From Thalassotalea hakodatensis (GTDB lineage Bacteria; Pseudomonadota; Gammaproteobacteria; Enterobacterales; Alteromonadaceae), in the NCBI RefSeq assembly GCF_030295995.1, contig NZ_AP027365.1:1892066-1956065 (forward strand): a stretch of DNA of 64,000 nt. Reading direction: 5' to 3'. Numbering within the stretch: position 1 is the stretch's first letter; every line of letters starts with the position of its first letter. Under the pieces are notes generated by a model that saw only the letters and a list, made by a program, of their open reading frames with translations, ran no database searches and had not been told where the DNA came from. The position numbers and the translations under genes were made by a program. This document shows, piece by piece, positions 1 to 9,236 of this stretch.

Positions 1-602
1 CGCGTCCTTTTGTTGGTAATAGCGCTGAAGATTTTGTCCGCACTGGTAATCGTCGAGATTATTCGGTTTTACCACCTTCCCCAACGGTATTAGATAAAAT
101 GGTTGAAGCAGGCGGTCATGTGATCAGTGTTGGTAAAATTGCTGATATTTTTGCTCATCAAGGGATTTCAGAAAAAACCAAAGCTACCGGTATTGACGCA
201 TTAATAGATGCAACGATTTCACATTTAGGCACAGCAAAAGATAAGAGTATTATTTTTACCAACCTAGTCAACTTTGATCAAGATTATGGTCACCGTCGCG
301 ATCCATTAGGTTATGCGGCTGCACTCGAGGCATTTGATAAGCGATTACCTGATATTATTAATGCCATGTCTAATGATGACGTACTTTTCATGACTGCTGA
401 TCATGGATGTGATCCTACGTGGCCAGGCTCAGATCACACAAGAGAATTTGTGCCTATGCTCGCTTACCATCATCATATTGGTAATGTGAATTTAGGCCAG
501 AGAAATAGTTTTGCTGATCTTGGTCAAACACTCGCCGAAATGTTTTCTTTGCCAGCACTTGATTATGGCGATAGTTTCTTTTCACAATTAGCTGTTAAGT
601 GA
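1..602 (+). CDS. deoB: Phosphopentomutase, 3' part (5' end outside window)
   Basis: DeoB interconverts (deoxy)ribose 1-phosphate and 5-phosphate in cytoplasmic nucleoside catabolism. The frame is open from base 3, so the gene begins before the window; about 199 C-terminal residues are visible of a family length near 400. Recognisable family segments are [17 protein letters not shown] near the start, the metal-site stretch [11 protein letters not shown], and the C-terminal TADHGCDPT followed by SDHTRE, which supply metal-binding Asp/His residues in the alkaline-phosphatase-like fold. It is probably the last gene of a deo operon on this strand. deoD, often in the same operon in other bacteria, is here downstream on the opposite strand beyond a TonB receptor gene. 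Confidence 0.97.
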   Translation, partial: RPFVGNSAEDFVRTGNRRDYSVLPPSPTVLDKMVEAGGHVISVGKIADIFAHQGISEKTKATGIDALIDATISHLGTAKDKSIIFTNLVNFDQDYGHRRDPLGYAAALEAFDKRLPDIINAMSNDDVLFMTADHGCDPTWPGSDHTREFVPMLAYHHHIGNVNLGQRNSFADLGQTLAEMFSLPALDYGDSFFSQLAVK

Positions 603-603
603 A

Positions 604-639
604 TAAGCGAAATCTAAAATATTGGCTATAATTCATGGC
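604..639 (+). promoter_or_regulatory. Putative promoter of TonB receptor leader
   Basis: A perfect TATAAT at 627-632 lies just after deoB. The -35 region around 604-609 is poor. A start site about 7 bases downstream falls at about 639, exactly where the paired leader at 640-755 begins. The position is an inference from the hexamer. Confidence 0.4.
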
Positions 640-755
640 ACTAGGAGTGTTCTATTAGGCTATGTTGAACTGTAGGTCGCATATTTGCTGTAAATATACG
701 TCAAAGCTCCATGCAGTTTAATCAATATTGAATAGCAGCGCTTAAAGTCCCTAGT
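640..755 (+). ncRNA. Candidate structured leader RNA upstream of TonB receptor
   Basis: Four nested complementary pairs are visible by eye: actagg 640-645 with cctagt 750-755; ctatt 652-656 with aatag 731-735; ttgaactgta 665-674 with tgcagtttaa 712-721 (one G-U pair); and a hairpin atattt 681-686 with aaatat 692-697. The nesting and the position directly after a TATAAT suggest a folded 5' leader, possibly a riboswitch or other cis-regulator. I do not recognise a known riboswitch class in it. Chance pairing in AT-rich DNA is possible. Confidence 0.35.
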
Positions 756-798
756 ATGAATAATATATTAAAAGATAAGAGTCTTGGGAGAGAACAAT

Positions 799-3039
799 AT
801 GAAAATGTTCGGACAAAGCGCGCTTAGCCGTAGTGTGCAATTGGCATTGTGTAGTTCTACATTTTTGCTAACTACATCGGTAACCGCAGAAGAAAATAAT
901 GATCAAACAGAAAAAGTAGTTGGTCTTGAAGTGATTGAAGTAACCGCTCGTAAACGTGTTGAAACAGTTAAAGATGTACCTGCTACGGTCACTGCCATGT
1001 CAGCTGAAAGTATTAATGACTATTTAGGCTCTGGTGAAAATGTACGAGCATTGGCGGGCCGTGTGCCGAGCTTACAAATTGAATCTTCAAACGGTAGACA
1101 ATCACCTAGGTTTTATATTCGAGGCCTTGGCAATACTGATTTTGATGTAAATGCAAATCAGCCAGTCTCTATGATTTTAGACAATATCGTGCTGGAAAAT
1201 CCCGTGTTAAAAAGTATTCCTTTATTTGATATCGAACGCGTTGAGGTGCTCAATGGTCCACAAGGTACTGTGTTTGGCAGAAACACTACCGCTGGCATTG
1301 TTAAGATTGACACCGTTGCGCCTGATTTTACCAATGAAGGGTATGTTCGGGGTGGTTATGGTAGCCGTGGAACGATGTTTTTAGAAGCAGGTAAAAACTT
1401 TGAATTGTCAGATACTTGGGCGGTTAGGGCATCTTTTAAGCATCAAGAGCGAGACGAGTGGGTAGATAACTTAACAACAGGGGATGAAGTAGGAGGCTAT
1501 GAAGAGTTTGCTTACCGCATCCAATTTTTATATGACAATGGTAGTGACACACGTGCGCTATTAAAGATACATGGCTTTGATCAAGATGGTGACATGCCAC
1601 AAATTTTTTATGCCAATGCTTTTGAACAGGGTAAGTCTGGTTTAAGAGATAGCTTTGATGAGTCTGAAATATATCATGACAGTACATCAGGCTTTGAATT
1701 AGATCATCAAGGTGGCAGTTTAGAAATTGAACATGATTTTGATAACGTAACCTTAACCAGTATCACCGGCTACGACACATTAGAAAGCTGGAGCTATGCT
1801 GATATTGATGGTGGTGTAACCGACTTTTCTGGCATACCAAACCAATTAGGTAAGCAATTATGGTTTAATGTCGCTTCTGGTGATGGCCTTTCAGATCATG
1901 AGCAATTTACCCAAGAGCTGAGGCTTTCAGGTGATGTAGAAGATATTTATTATCAAGTAGGTGCATTTTATTTCCGTGAAGATTATACCGCTGATTATAA
2001 AGATTTAGATACCGAGGGAAATACCACTAACTTTTATCAAATTGACCAATTAACCACCTCGTATGCGTTGTTTGGGCAAGTTGAATACAAACCAAATAAT
2101 AAATGGGCATTTACGCTAGGTTTACGTTATACCGATGATGAAAAAGAGTTAGACATCCGTGAAGGCGGTACTTCAAATGTAACTTTTGAAATTGATAAAG
2201 AGGATGACTACATTAATTGGGACCTTGCCGCTCGTTATACGATAGATGATGATTGGACTGCCTTTGCGCGTATCGGTAACGCTTCAAGAGGCCCTGTTAC
2301 CATCGGGCGATTTGGATTTCCAAGTGAAGCTGATACTGAAACATTAACGTCTTATGAAGCAGGGCTTAAAGCTAATTTATTCAATGGTAATGCAAGATGG
2401 TATATTACGGCTTATACCTATGATATTGAAGATCATCAATTAACTGCCACAGGTGGCGAAGCAAACACTAATTCGCTGTTAAATGCTGACAATACCTATG
2501 GCGCAGGCATTGAAACTTCTTTTGAAGCAATGCTAACTGATCAGTTACGTATTAGTACAAATTTAAGCTACAACAAAACAGAAATTCAAGATAAATCGTT
2601 GAAAGCCGAACGTTGCGCATCTACACCTACCTGTAATAGTCCTGATGAAGTGGCAAATACGGTTGATGGACCGTTTGGCCCTGTAGTTACCGTATTTGTT
2701 GACGGTAACCCGTTGCCTAGATCACCTAAGTGGTTAGCGAATATTAATATTAATTATGAATTTCCGGTAGATTATGGTTACTACTACGCACAAACAGATT
2801 GGAACTATAGAAGTAAATCAAATATTTTCCTTTATGAGGCCACAGAATTTTATGCTGATGCTCGGTGGATAGGCGGCTTACGATTAGGTTTTAATAACGA
2901 TGATGGTTTAGATATTGCCATTGTAGGCCGAAATATTACCGATAAAATTGTTGCTGATGGCGCATTAGATTTTCTCAATTTAACCGCCTTTGTCAATGAG
3001 CCAAGGTTTTGGGGAGTAGAAATAGGTTATCAGTTTTAG
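799..3039 (+). CDS. TonB-dependent receptor (substrate unknown)
   Basis: Outer-membrane active transporter of 746 residues from ATG 799; GGGAGAG at 786-792 is a well-placed ribosome site, so an in-frame TTG at 784 is a less likely start. An N-terminal signal peptide ends near TSVTAEENN. The plug domain follows (IEVTARKR..DVPATVTAMS, then FYIRGLG, IERVEVLNGPQGTVFGRNTTAG), and then a C-terminal beta-barrel ending in an aromatic residue (GVEIGYQF), as outer-membrane proteins do. It lies between deoB and the convergent deoD/add genes, so uptake of nucleosides, nucleotides or a DNA breakdown product is a reasonable guess from context only. The family also carries siderophores, vitamins and glycans. 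A possible structured leader lies upstream. Confidence 0.93.
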   Translation: MKMFGQSALSRSVQLALCSSTFLLTTSVTAEENNDQTEKVVGLEVIEVTARKRVETVKDVPATVTAMSAESINDYLGSGENVRALAGRVPSLQIESSNGRQSPRFYIRGLGNTDFDVNANQPVSMILDNIVLENPVLKSIPLFDIERVEVLNGPQGTVFGRNTTAGIVKIDTVAPDFTNEGYVRGGYGSRGTMFLEAGKNFELSDTWAVRASFKHQERDEWVDNLTTGDEVGGYEEFAYRIQFLYDNGSDTRALLKIHGFDQDGDMPQIFYANAFEQGKSGLRDSFDESEIYHDSTSGFELDHQGGSLEIEHDFDNVTLTSITGYDTLESWSYADIDGGVTDFSGIPNQLGKQLWFNVASGDGLSDHEQFTQELRLSGDVEDIYYQVGAFYFREDYTADYKDLDTEGNTTNFYQIDQLTTSYALFGQVEYKPNNKWAFTLGLRYTDDEKELDIREGGTSNVTFEIDKEDDYINWDLAARYTIDDDWTAFARIGNASRGPVTIGRFGFPSEADTETLTSYEAGLKANLFNGNARWYITAYTYDIEDHQLTATGGEANTNSLLNADNTYGAGIETSFEAMLTDQLRISTNLSYNKTEIQDKSLKAERCASTPTCNSPDEVANTVDGPFGPVVTVFVDGNPLPRSPKWLANININYEFPVDYGYYYAQTDWNYRSKSNIFLYEATEFYADARWIGGLRLGFNNDDGLDIAIVGRNITDKIVADGALDFLNLTAFVNEPRFWGVEIGYQF

Positions 3040-3050
3040 TCTGCTTGTTA

Positions 3051-3086
3051 TCATAAAAAATCCGGTATGTACCGGATTTTTTATGA
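3051..3086. terminator. Bidirectional terminator between TonB receptor and deoD
   Basis: A perfect 17-bp inverted repeat with core tccggta-tg-taccgga (3061-3076), flanked by A6 and T6, so it has a U-tract in both directions. It separates convergent genes. Confidence 0.9.
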
Positions 3087-3103
3087 CTATTGTCAGAGGA
3101 AGA

Positions 3104-3808
3104 TTACAAGACACTCTCTAACGTTAATTCCATCATGTCTTTAAAAGTGTTTTCACGTTCATCTGCCGTTGTTTGTTCACCTGTTTTAATATGATCACTG
3201 ACGGTAAACACTGCTAAGGCTTTTTTACCGTATTCAGCAGCAACACCATATAAACCAGCGGCTTCCATTTCAACCGCTAACACGCCCATGTTTTCCATGG
3301 TTTTAAACATTTCAGGTTGTGGTGTGTAAAATAAATCGGCGGTGAAAACATTACCAACATGTACGGGCTTACCAAGTTTTTCAGCAGTATTAACTACGTT
3401 TTGTAAGAGTGAAAAGTCAGCACATGCAGCAAAATCACAGTGATTAAAACGCTGGCGATTAACATTCGAGTCTGTGCTTGCAGCCATGCCGATAATAACG
3501 TCACGCACTTTTATGTCGTCACGCACTGCACCACATGAGCCAATACGTATGATATTTTCAACGCCAAAGTCTTTATAAAGCTCAGTCGCGTAAATTGAAA
3601 TAGATGGGATCCCCATGCCTGAGCCCATTACCGAAATTTCTTGGCCTTTATAAGTGCCAGTATAACCAAGCATATTTCGCACTCGGGTAATACATTTTGC
3701 ATTTTCAAGAAAATTTTCAGCGATAAACTTTGCTCTTAGTGGGTCTCCGGGCATTAACACGGTTTTTGCAAAGTCACCAGGGTTGGCTTCAATGTGAGGA
3801 GTTGTCAT
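3104..3808 (-). CDS. deoD: Purine nucleoside phosphorylase, DeoD type
   Basis: Cytosolic hexameric enzyme that splits purine (deoxy)nucleosides with phosphate to the free base and (deoxy)ribose 1-phosphate, the substrate of DeoB. It has 234 residues, a normal length. The start is MTTPH at 3808; a longer reading frame to 3850 adds residues not seen in the family. Visible motifs: H5, GDPLRAK with R25 for phosphate, IRIGSCG, VEMEAAG for ribose binding, and TVSDHI with the catalytic Asp. The gene is convergent with the TonB receptor gene and has the same orientation as xapX and add upstream, with about 115 bases between deoD and xapX, so co-transcription of the purine salvage genes is possible. 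Confidence 0.97.
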   Translation of the reverse strand: MTTPHIEANPGDFAKTVLMPGDPLRAKFIAENFLENAKCITRVRNMLGYTGTYKGQEISVMGSGMGIPSISIYATELYKDFGVENIIRIGSCGAVRDDIKVRDVIIGMAASTDSNVNRQRFNHCDFAACADFSLLQNVVNTAEKLGKPVHVGNVFTADLFYTPQPEMFKTMENMGVLAVEMEAAGLYGVAAEYGKKALAVFTVSDHIKTGEQTTADERENTFKDMMELTLESVL

Positions 3809-3922
3809 GAGATATACCTTTAAATAAAAATTTATCTCAGTAAGTTTCAAGCAGGTGGTTCAATTGATATAACACACCCCTATCAAGGATTTTTTACTGA
3901 ATATTGTTAGTGAAAGTCTATT

Positions 3923-4093
3923 TTAGCTAAAAAATCGTTCGATGATCCAGTGATAAAGTGTACCGCCTAAATATATACCAACAATTCCTGCGATTCCTGA
4001 AATTACCGGAGGTGCTGGAAGTGGAAGTTTGATCACTGAAAAAATTAAACCGACTAGCGCACCTGCAAATAAAGCCAATGCAATCTCTGCCAT
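3923..4093 (-). CDS. XapX domain (DUF1427) small membrane protein
   Basis: A 56-residue reading frame starting MAEIALALFAGALVG. It has two hydrophobic helices (about residues 4-20 and 29-45) joined by KLPLPAPPVISG, the proline-rich loop typical of XapX (DUF1427) proteins. The start ATG at 4093 lies 3 bases after the add stop codon, and its ribosome site GGAATAA overlaps the end of add, so translation is probably coupled to add. Function is unknown; the family name comes from a gene near xanthosine phosphorylase genes, which agrees with this purine salvage setting. The coding call rests on the motif and the spacing. Confidence 0.8.
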   Translation of the reverse strand: MAEIALALFAGALVGLIFSVIKLPLPAPPVISGIAGIVGIYLGGTLYHWIIERFFS

Positions 4094-4096
4094 AAG

Positions 4097-5116
4097 TTAT
4101 TCCTTCTGTTGTAAATGATTAAATGCCGTTTTATTTAACAACGCTTGGCGTGCCGAGGTTGATAAAAAACTAGCATCCACACTATTTTGTTGTAATTGTG
4201 TAATGTGTTTTTCTTGCAAATTAAATAACGAACTTGCTAGCTTATATTCCTTGATTAGTTCAGTATTTTCAACTGCTGGATCATCGGTATTAAGTGTTAC
4301 CAACAAACCTTTGTCTAGAAATACTGGCAAAGGGTGGTTAGCTAGGTTGGTAATAGTACCCGTTTGGTAATTTGAGGTTAGACATGATTCGATGGCAATA
4401 TTGTGTGCGATCATATATTCAAGCAATTTATTATCGTGCTGGCAAGCGACACCATGCCCGATCCGGCTTGCGCCAAGTTCTTTTATAGCTTGCCAAATAC
4501 TTTCACTACCTGCAGCTTCGCCAGCATGTACAGTCACTTGTAAATCAGTTTGTTTAATCTTATTAAAATGTTCAGTAAACATATCGCCAGGGTAGTTATA
4601 TTCATCACCGGCTAAATCAACCGCAACGAACTTGTCTTTGTGCGTTAAAATACCACTTAATTCATCCATACACTTTTGTTGACCAAAGGTTCTACTTAAA
4701 ATACCAATGAGGTTTGCCTCAACGTTGTGGAGTTTTTTAGCTTGATTTACGCCATCAGCGACCGCCTCTATTACGCCTTCTATGGGTAATTGGTGACTCA
4801 TTGCCATGTAATAGGGTGAAAATCTTAATTCAGCATAATCAATACCCGCTGAGACTAAATCTTCTATATTTTCATAGGCGACACGTTGGCAATCTTCTAA
4901 AGTAGCTAACACGGCTACACCCCAATCTAATTTCTTCAAAAAGGCCAATAAGTCAGGTTCGGATTCTTGTATTTGTACCAACGGCATAAAGTGTTCAATT
5001 GTTGATACGGGTAATGAAATGTTATGTTGCTGTGCAAGTTGCCAAATGGTGCTTGGGCGGATATTTCCGTCTAGATGACGATGAAGGTCGATTAATGGCA
5101 GCGTATTATTGAGCAT
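4097..5116 (-). CDS. add: Adenosine deaminase
   Basis: Zinc enzyme converting (deoxy)adenosine to (deoxy)inosine, which DeoD then phosphorolyses. It has 339 residues, close to the E. coli enzyme throughout. The zinc and catalytic residues are visible: H12 and H14 in LHRHLDGN, H197 and E200 in VHAGEAAG, H221 in IGHGVA and D278 in NTDDP. Together with deoD and deoB it forms a purine (deoxy)nucleoside catabolic set in this window. XapX is tightly coupled downstream. Confidence 0.97.
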   Translation of the reverse strand: MLNNTLPLIDLHRHLDGNIRPSTIWQLAQQHNISLPVSTIEHFMPLVQIQESEPDLLAFLKKLDWGVAVLATLEDCQRVAYENIEDLVSAGIDYAELRFSPYYMAMSHQLPIEGVIEAVADGVNQAKKLHNVEANLIGILSRTFGQQKCMDELSGILTHKDKFVAVDLAGDEYNYPGDMFTEHFNKIKQTDLQVTVHAGEAAGSESIWQAIKELGASRIGHGVACQHDNKLLEYMIAHNIAIESCLTSNYQTGTITNLANHPLPVFLDKGLLVTLNTDDPAVENTELIKEYKLASSLFNLQEKHITQLQQNSVDASFLSTSARQALLNKTAFNHLQQKE

Positions 5117-5305
5117 ATAAAGTAAATATCCTTACCGTTGTGTAAACAATTACGTGAATTTTTATTCTAGTTCTTAATTATATCGTTTTTTTCCGATTTT
5201 ATGTTGGTATTGTTGATATAACGCTGTTAAATTAGCCGACGGGATTCTTATCTAGGTGTCTAGACGTACAAAACAAAATCATAGTAGTAAATAAAGAGAA
5301 ATAAT

Positions 5306-6358
5306 ATGTTCTACCAAACAGACGATGTGCGCATCGAAAAAATTAAAGAATTGTTACCTCCAGTGGCGTTACTGGAGCGATTTCCTGGTTCAGAAAAAGC
5401 GTCTGAAACAGTGTTTAGTGGTAGAGCAGCTATCAGTAAAATTTTTAACCATCAAGACGATAGGTTATTAGTGGTTATTGGGCCATGTTCAATCCATGAT
5501 CCAGAGGCTGCAATTGAATATGGCAAACGCTTGGTTAAGTTAAGAGAAAAATACCAAGATAACCTTGAAATTGTGATGCGTGTTTATTTTGAAAAACCAC
5601 GTACTACGGTTGGTTGGAAAGGGCTTATAAATGATCCTTATTTAGATAACAGTTTTAAGCTAAATGATGGTTTGCGTATTGGCAGAAAGTTATTAGCTGA
5701 TTTAAATGATCTTGGTTTACCTACTGCGGGTGAGTTTTTAGATATGATCACGCCTCAGTATATGGCCGATTTTATGTGTTGGGGCGCGATTGGTGCTCGA
5801 ACGACTGAAAGCCAAGTACATCGAGAGCTTTCATCTGGTTTGTCTTGTCCGGTTGGCTTTAAAAATGGTACTGACGGTACCATTAAAATTGCCATAGATG
5901 CGATTGGATCTGCCGCTGCGTCACATCACTTTTTATCAGTCACTAAATTTGGACATTCAGCAATCGTTCAAACAACAGGTAACCCTGATTGTCATATTAT
6001 TTTACGTGGCGGTAAAGCACCCAACTATGATGCAGAAAGCGTTAAACAAGTAACTGACCAATTAGCCTCGTCAAACTTGAATACTAAAATTATGATTGAT
6101 TTTAGTCATGGTAACTCGAGCAAAAAATTTGAAAATCAGATGGTTGTTTGTCGAGATGTTAGTGAACAATTGGCTAAAGGTAATAATGATATTTTTGGCG
6201 TCATGGTTGAAAGTCACTTGGTTGAAGGCAGACAAGATTTAGTTGACGGTAAAGCTAACGTTTACGGTCAATCTATTACTGACGCATGTATTGGTTGGTC
6301 AGATACAGAAACGTTACTCGCACAGCTAAACGAAGCCGTGGACAAACGTAGAGGTTAA
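5306..6358 (+). CDS. aroG: 3-deoxy-7-phosphoheptulonate (DAHP) synthase, AroG-like
   Basis: First enzyme of the shikimate pathway, joining phosphoenolpyruvate and erythrose 4-phosphate. It has 350 residues, collinear with E. coli AroG. Metal and substrate residues visible: C61 in GPCSIHDP, R92, the KPRTTVGWKG loop (97 onward), H268 in IDFSHGNSS, and D326 in TDACIGW. Overall sequence is closer to AroG (Phe-sensitive) than to AroF, for example MITPQYMADFMCWGAIGARTT, but the inhibitor cannot be proven by eye. Ribosome site AAGAGAA precedes ATG 5306. I found no clear TyrR box upstream. Confidence 0.93.
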   Translation: MFYQTDDVRIEKIKELLPPVALLERFPGSEKASETVFSGRAAISKIFNHQDDRLLVVIGPCSIHDPEAAIEYGKRLVKLREKYQDNLEIVMRVYFEKPRTTVGWKGLINDPYLDNSFKLNDGLRIGRKLLADLNDLGLPTAGEFLDMITPQYMADFMCWGAIGARTTESQVHRELSSGLSCPVGFKNGTDGTIKIAIDAIGSAAASHHFLSVTKFGHSAIVQTTGNPDCHIILRGGKAPNYDAESVKQVTDQLASSNLNTKIMIDFSHGNSSKKFENQMVVCRDVSEQLAKGNNDIFGVMVESHLVEGRQDLVDGKANVYGQSITDACIGWSDTETLLAQLNEAVDKRRG

Positions 6359-6372
6359 TAGATAACAATAAT

Positions 6373-6411
6373 ACCGCAATCAGCTCATTCAGTCTTGATT
6401 GCGGTCATTTT
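6373..6411. terminator. Terminator after aroG
   Basis: Inverted repeat accgcaatca (6373-6382) and tgattgcggt (6396-6405), then CATTTTT. It touches the stop codon of the convergent EAL gene, so it may serve both strands. Confidence 0.65.
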
Positions 6412-8963
6412 TCAACGGGTATATATTCGCCTTTTAAAGGTGTTTTGACTCTCCCTTGGACTAACGAAGTTAACCATTGCTTATACTCTTCAAGCGGCAT
6501 TGGCTTAGCATAGTAATATCCTTGCCCTATATCACAGCCAAACTTTCTTAAGGTTGCCTCATCTTCTTCACTGTTAATACCTTCTGCAACAACCTCTAAT
6601 CCTAAACCTTTCGCCATCTTAACTGTTGCCTCAGCAATGACTAAGCGCTTTTTGTCTTGATTAATATTTTCAACAAATTGACGATCAACTTTAAGTTCTT
6701 GAAAGGGTAGATGGCTGATTTGAGACATAGACGAGTAACCCGTACCAAAGTCATCAATACTGATAGTAATGCCGAGGTCGGTAAGTTGCTCAATTACTCG
6801 CATCGTGTGTGCGTTATTAGTAAAACTTGCGGACTCTGTTAACTCAAAAATAATTTTATCACTTGCAACTCCTGATGCTTCTATTATATCTAATGCTCTG
6901 GCTAAAAAGTGCTTAGATGAAATGTCTTTGCCGCTAATATTAATGGAAACTAAATGGTTGAAGCCATATTCATCCATTAATTGTTTTTGGTGATGCAATG
7001 CTTGTTGAATTACCCAAAAAGTGACTTCATGAATTAAGCCCATATCTTCAGCAATGGGGATAAACACATTTGGTGGTATAAAGCCTTCTTTTGCATGTTG
7101 CCACCGTAACAAGCATTCACTACTGCAAACACGTAACGTTCTTAAGTCTACTTGAGGCTGGTGGTAAAGCATCAAGGTATTATTTTTAATTGCTTGTTTT
7201 AAATCGCTAGTGAGCTTAAACAAATACTGCGTTGTATCTTTAACATCGTTTTCATAATGACTCCACTTTAGTACATTATTTTCCGCATTTGCCGTTGCAA
7301 TGAGCGCACGGTTGAGCAACAGGTGGCTTTTATCACCATCTACAGGGAAGCGTGCTAAGCCAATAACTGCAGTTAATGGGAGCTTTACTTGGGTGATGTG
7401 AAAATTTTCCTGTACTACCTGTTGTATTGATTCAAATAGCATTTCAGCAGGCTGTTCATCAACATGATGATCAATAATCAAGGCAAAACAAGTATGGTTT
7501 ATTAAACATATCTTTTCTTGCTTATCTGTAATCGGAATTATCGCGTCGTTGTATTGAAAGAGCGAAGAAAGTTTACCGTATAACTGTTTAAACAACTGTG
7601 TATTCATTTCGTCATTAATATAAAGCGCTACTTTTTCAATATGCTCAGGTTTAACTATACAAACACTAAAGTCATTGTATTTCTGTTGAACAAGGTTATT
7701 GATACAGGTTTCAAGGTTTGATTTTCTGGGGATACCACTTGATAGATGATAAGCAATATTTGTTATTTTATCTTGCTCATTACGGCGCATTCTTTCTGCA
7801 AGGGCAAAAGCCATCAAAGATACTTCGGCAATAATAGCGATTAAAAATGCGTTACTGGTGAGAAAAGAATAATCAATAATATTGAGCAGTACAGCAGGTT
7901 GAATTGCCGCACCTATGAGTAGTGGTATCCATGAAGCAAGGTAATATTTTGCCCAAGAAAGGTTTCCCCTTATACGTTTTATTAGTAGGTAAATAGCCAA
8001 TATAAATACGAGAGGCTGAATAGAAAAAAATACAGTTGCTTGCGCTACTTTCTCAAGTGTCAAGGTTGCGAATATAGCGACAACTAAACAGAAACAGACA
8101 GTAATAGCAATGCGATACGTGATGCTTTGTTGCTTATCATACCGCAGAAAAAATAAGGTAAAAAACAGTAAAAACAGTACAAGAAGGAAGTGTAGCGGTA
8201 TAAGATATTTATCGATTTGTTGATTAAAGAAGTCATCAAATAAGATATAACCGAAACCCGTGATACTTGACATAATTAAAAAGGCTGACAACAAGTAACC
8301 AATGTAAAACAAATACACTTTATCTTTGACTGCAAAAAACAAGACTAAATTGTATAAAATCATTAACAACGCAATGCCAATAAAAGCACCATATAAAAAT
8401 TGAGCTGTTAGAATGTGTAAATCAAAAGTGGATTGCGATATTAATTGAATAGGTACATTAGGCGGGCCATCTGTACGAATTTGTAGTAAATAGCTTTGTT
8501 CATTACGAGGTGTTAGTTCAATGTTTATGTGTGGATAAATTTGATGAAAAGGTAAGTGCTGTAAAGTTAAGTTTTTTTGTATTGTATTGTTTTTTATGGG
8601 GTATACTTTAAAAACATCAAGCAGCTTATTATCTGCAAAAAGCACTAGAGAAACGTGATGTGATTGTGTGTTTTTGATATCCACTAATACCCAGTAGGTT
8701 TGATCTTTAAGGGCAAAAGGAATTTCAGCAGGTGTTGTTTGCTTGAATAGCGAGATATTATCGAGAATGTTCTTGTTATCAATAATATTTGAACTATCTA
8801 TCCAATATTTATAGTTTACGTCGGTAGTATCGCTTGGTTGTTTTTTCGTTAATTGGCTAAGATTACTGCTCGATTGATAAAATATTATTAATAAGCTAAA
8901 CGCTATAAATAGTATAAATATTCGTGTCAGTGCTAACGAGGCGTAGGAAGCAATTTTTTTCAT
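6405..8963 (-). CDS. Membrane c-di-GMP phosphodiesterase: 7TMR-DISM sensor, degenerate GGDEF, EAL
   Basis: 852 residues. One membrane helix near the start is followed by an extracytoplasmic DISMED2-like sensor domain (about 45-190), then seven hydrophobic segments of 7TMR-DISM type (about 195-400). Next is a region shaped like GGDEF (about 405-575) with no GGDEF motif, so cyclase activity is unlikely. The C-terminal EAL domain (about 595-835) has ECLLRW in place of EAL, with SINIS, ELTES, SIDDFGTGYSS, KVDRQF and EGI all present, so hydrolysis of c-di-GMP to pGpG is likely retained. The ligand of the DISM domain is unknown; carbohydrates are a common proposal for this class. Monocistronic, convergent with aroG. 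Confidence 0.9.
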   Translation of the reverse strand: MKKIASYASLALTRIFILFIAFSLLIIFYQSSSNLSQLTKKQPSDTTDVNYKYWIDSSNIIDNKNILDNISLFKQTTPAEIPFALKDQTYWVLVDIKNTQSHHVSLVLFADNKLLDVFKVYPIKNNTIQKNLTLQHLPFHQIYPHINIELTPRNEQSYLLQIRTDGPPNVPIQLISQSTFDLHILTAQFLYGAFIGIALLMILYNLVLFFAVKDKVYLFYIGYLLSAFLIMSSITGFGYILFDDFFNQQIDKYLIPLHFLLVLFLLFFTLFFLRYDKQQSITYRIAITVCFCLVVAIFATLTLEKVAQATVFFSIQPLVFILAIYLLIKRIRGNLSWAKYYLASWIPLLIGAAIQPAVLLNIIDYSFLTSNAFLIAIIAEVSLMAFALAERMRRNEQDKITNIAYHLSSGIPRKSNLETCINNLVQQKYNDFSVCIVKPEHIEKVALYINDEMNTQLFKQLYGKLSSLFQYNDAIIPITDKQEKICLINHTCFALIIDHHVDEQPAEMLFESIQQVVQENFHITQVKLPLTAVIGLARFPVDGDKSHLLLNRALIATANAENNVLKWSHYENDVKDTTQYLFKLTSDLKQAIKNNTLMLYHQPQVDLRTLRVCSSECLLRWQHAKEGFIPPNVFIPIAEDMGLIHEVTFWVIQQALHHQKQLMDEYGFNHLVSINISGKDISSKHFLARALDIIEASGVASDKIIFELTESASFTNNAHTMRVIEQLTDLGITISIDDFGTGYSSMSQISHLPFQELKVDRQFVENINQDKKRLVIAEATVKMAKGLGLEVVAEGINSEEDEATLRKFGCDIGQGYYYAKPMPLEEYKQWLTSLVQGRVKTPLKGEYIPVEK

Positions 8964-9236
8964 TAATCGTTAGTGATGTTAATCTAATCTAAATTAACTG
9001 TAGCAAATAATTTAAAGATTGGTAATTATTAACCAGAAAATACTAGTAATTATATCTACTTACCATGGAAGTATTGTTATTATGTGTGTTTTAATTTGCA
9101 TGTGGTTATTCATCATAATTTGTACTCGCTAAATAAATGCTTTTACGTTAGGGTAATTGATTAAAATTTCGTAGTGCTTGAAGCTAAAAACGCGAATAAG
9201 GGTTGTTTACTACTTGGACAAACATTGGAAAAATAA

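Noticed and set aside
5117-5305. TyrR box upstream of aroG
   Set aside because: TGTAAAC at about 5141 has no matching TTTACA half-site at the right spacing.
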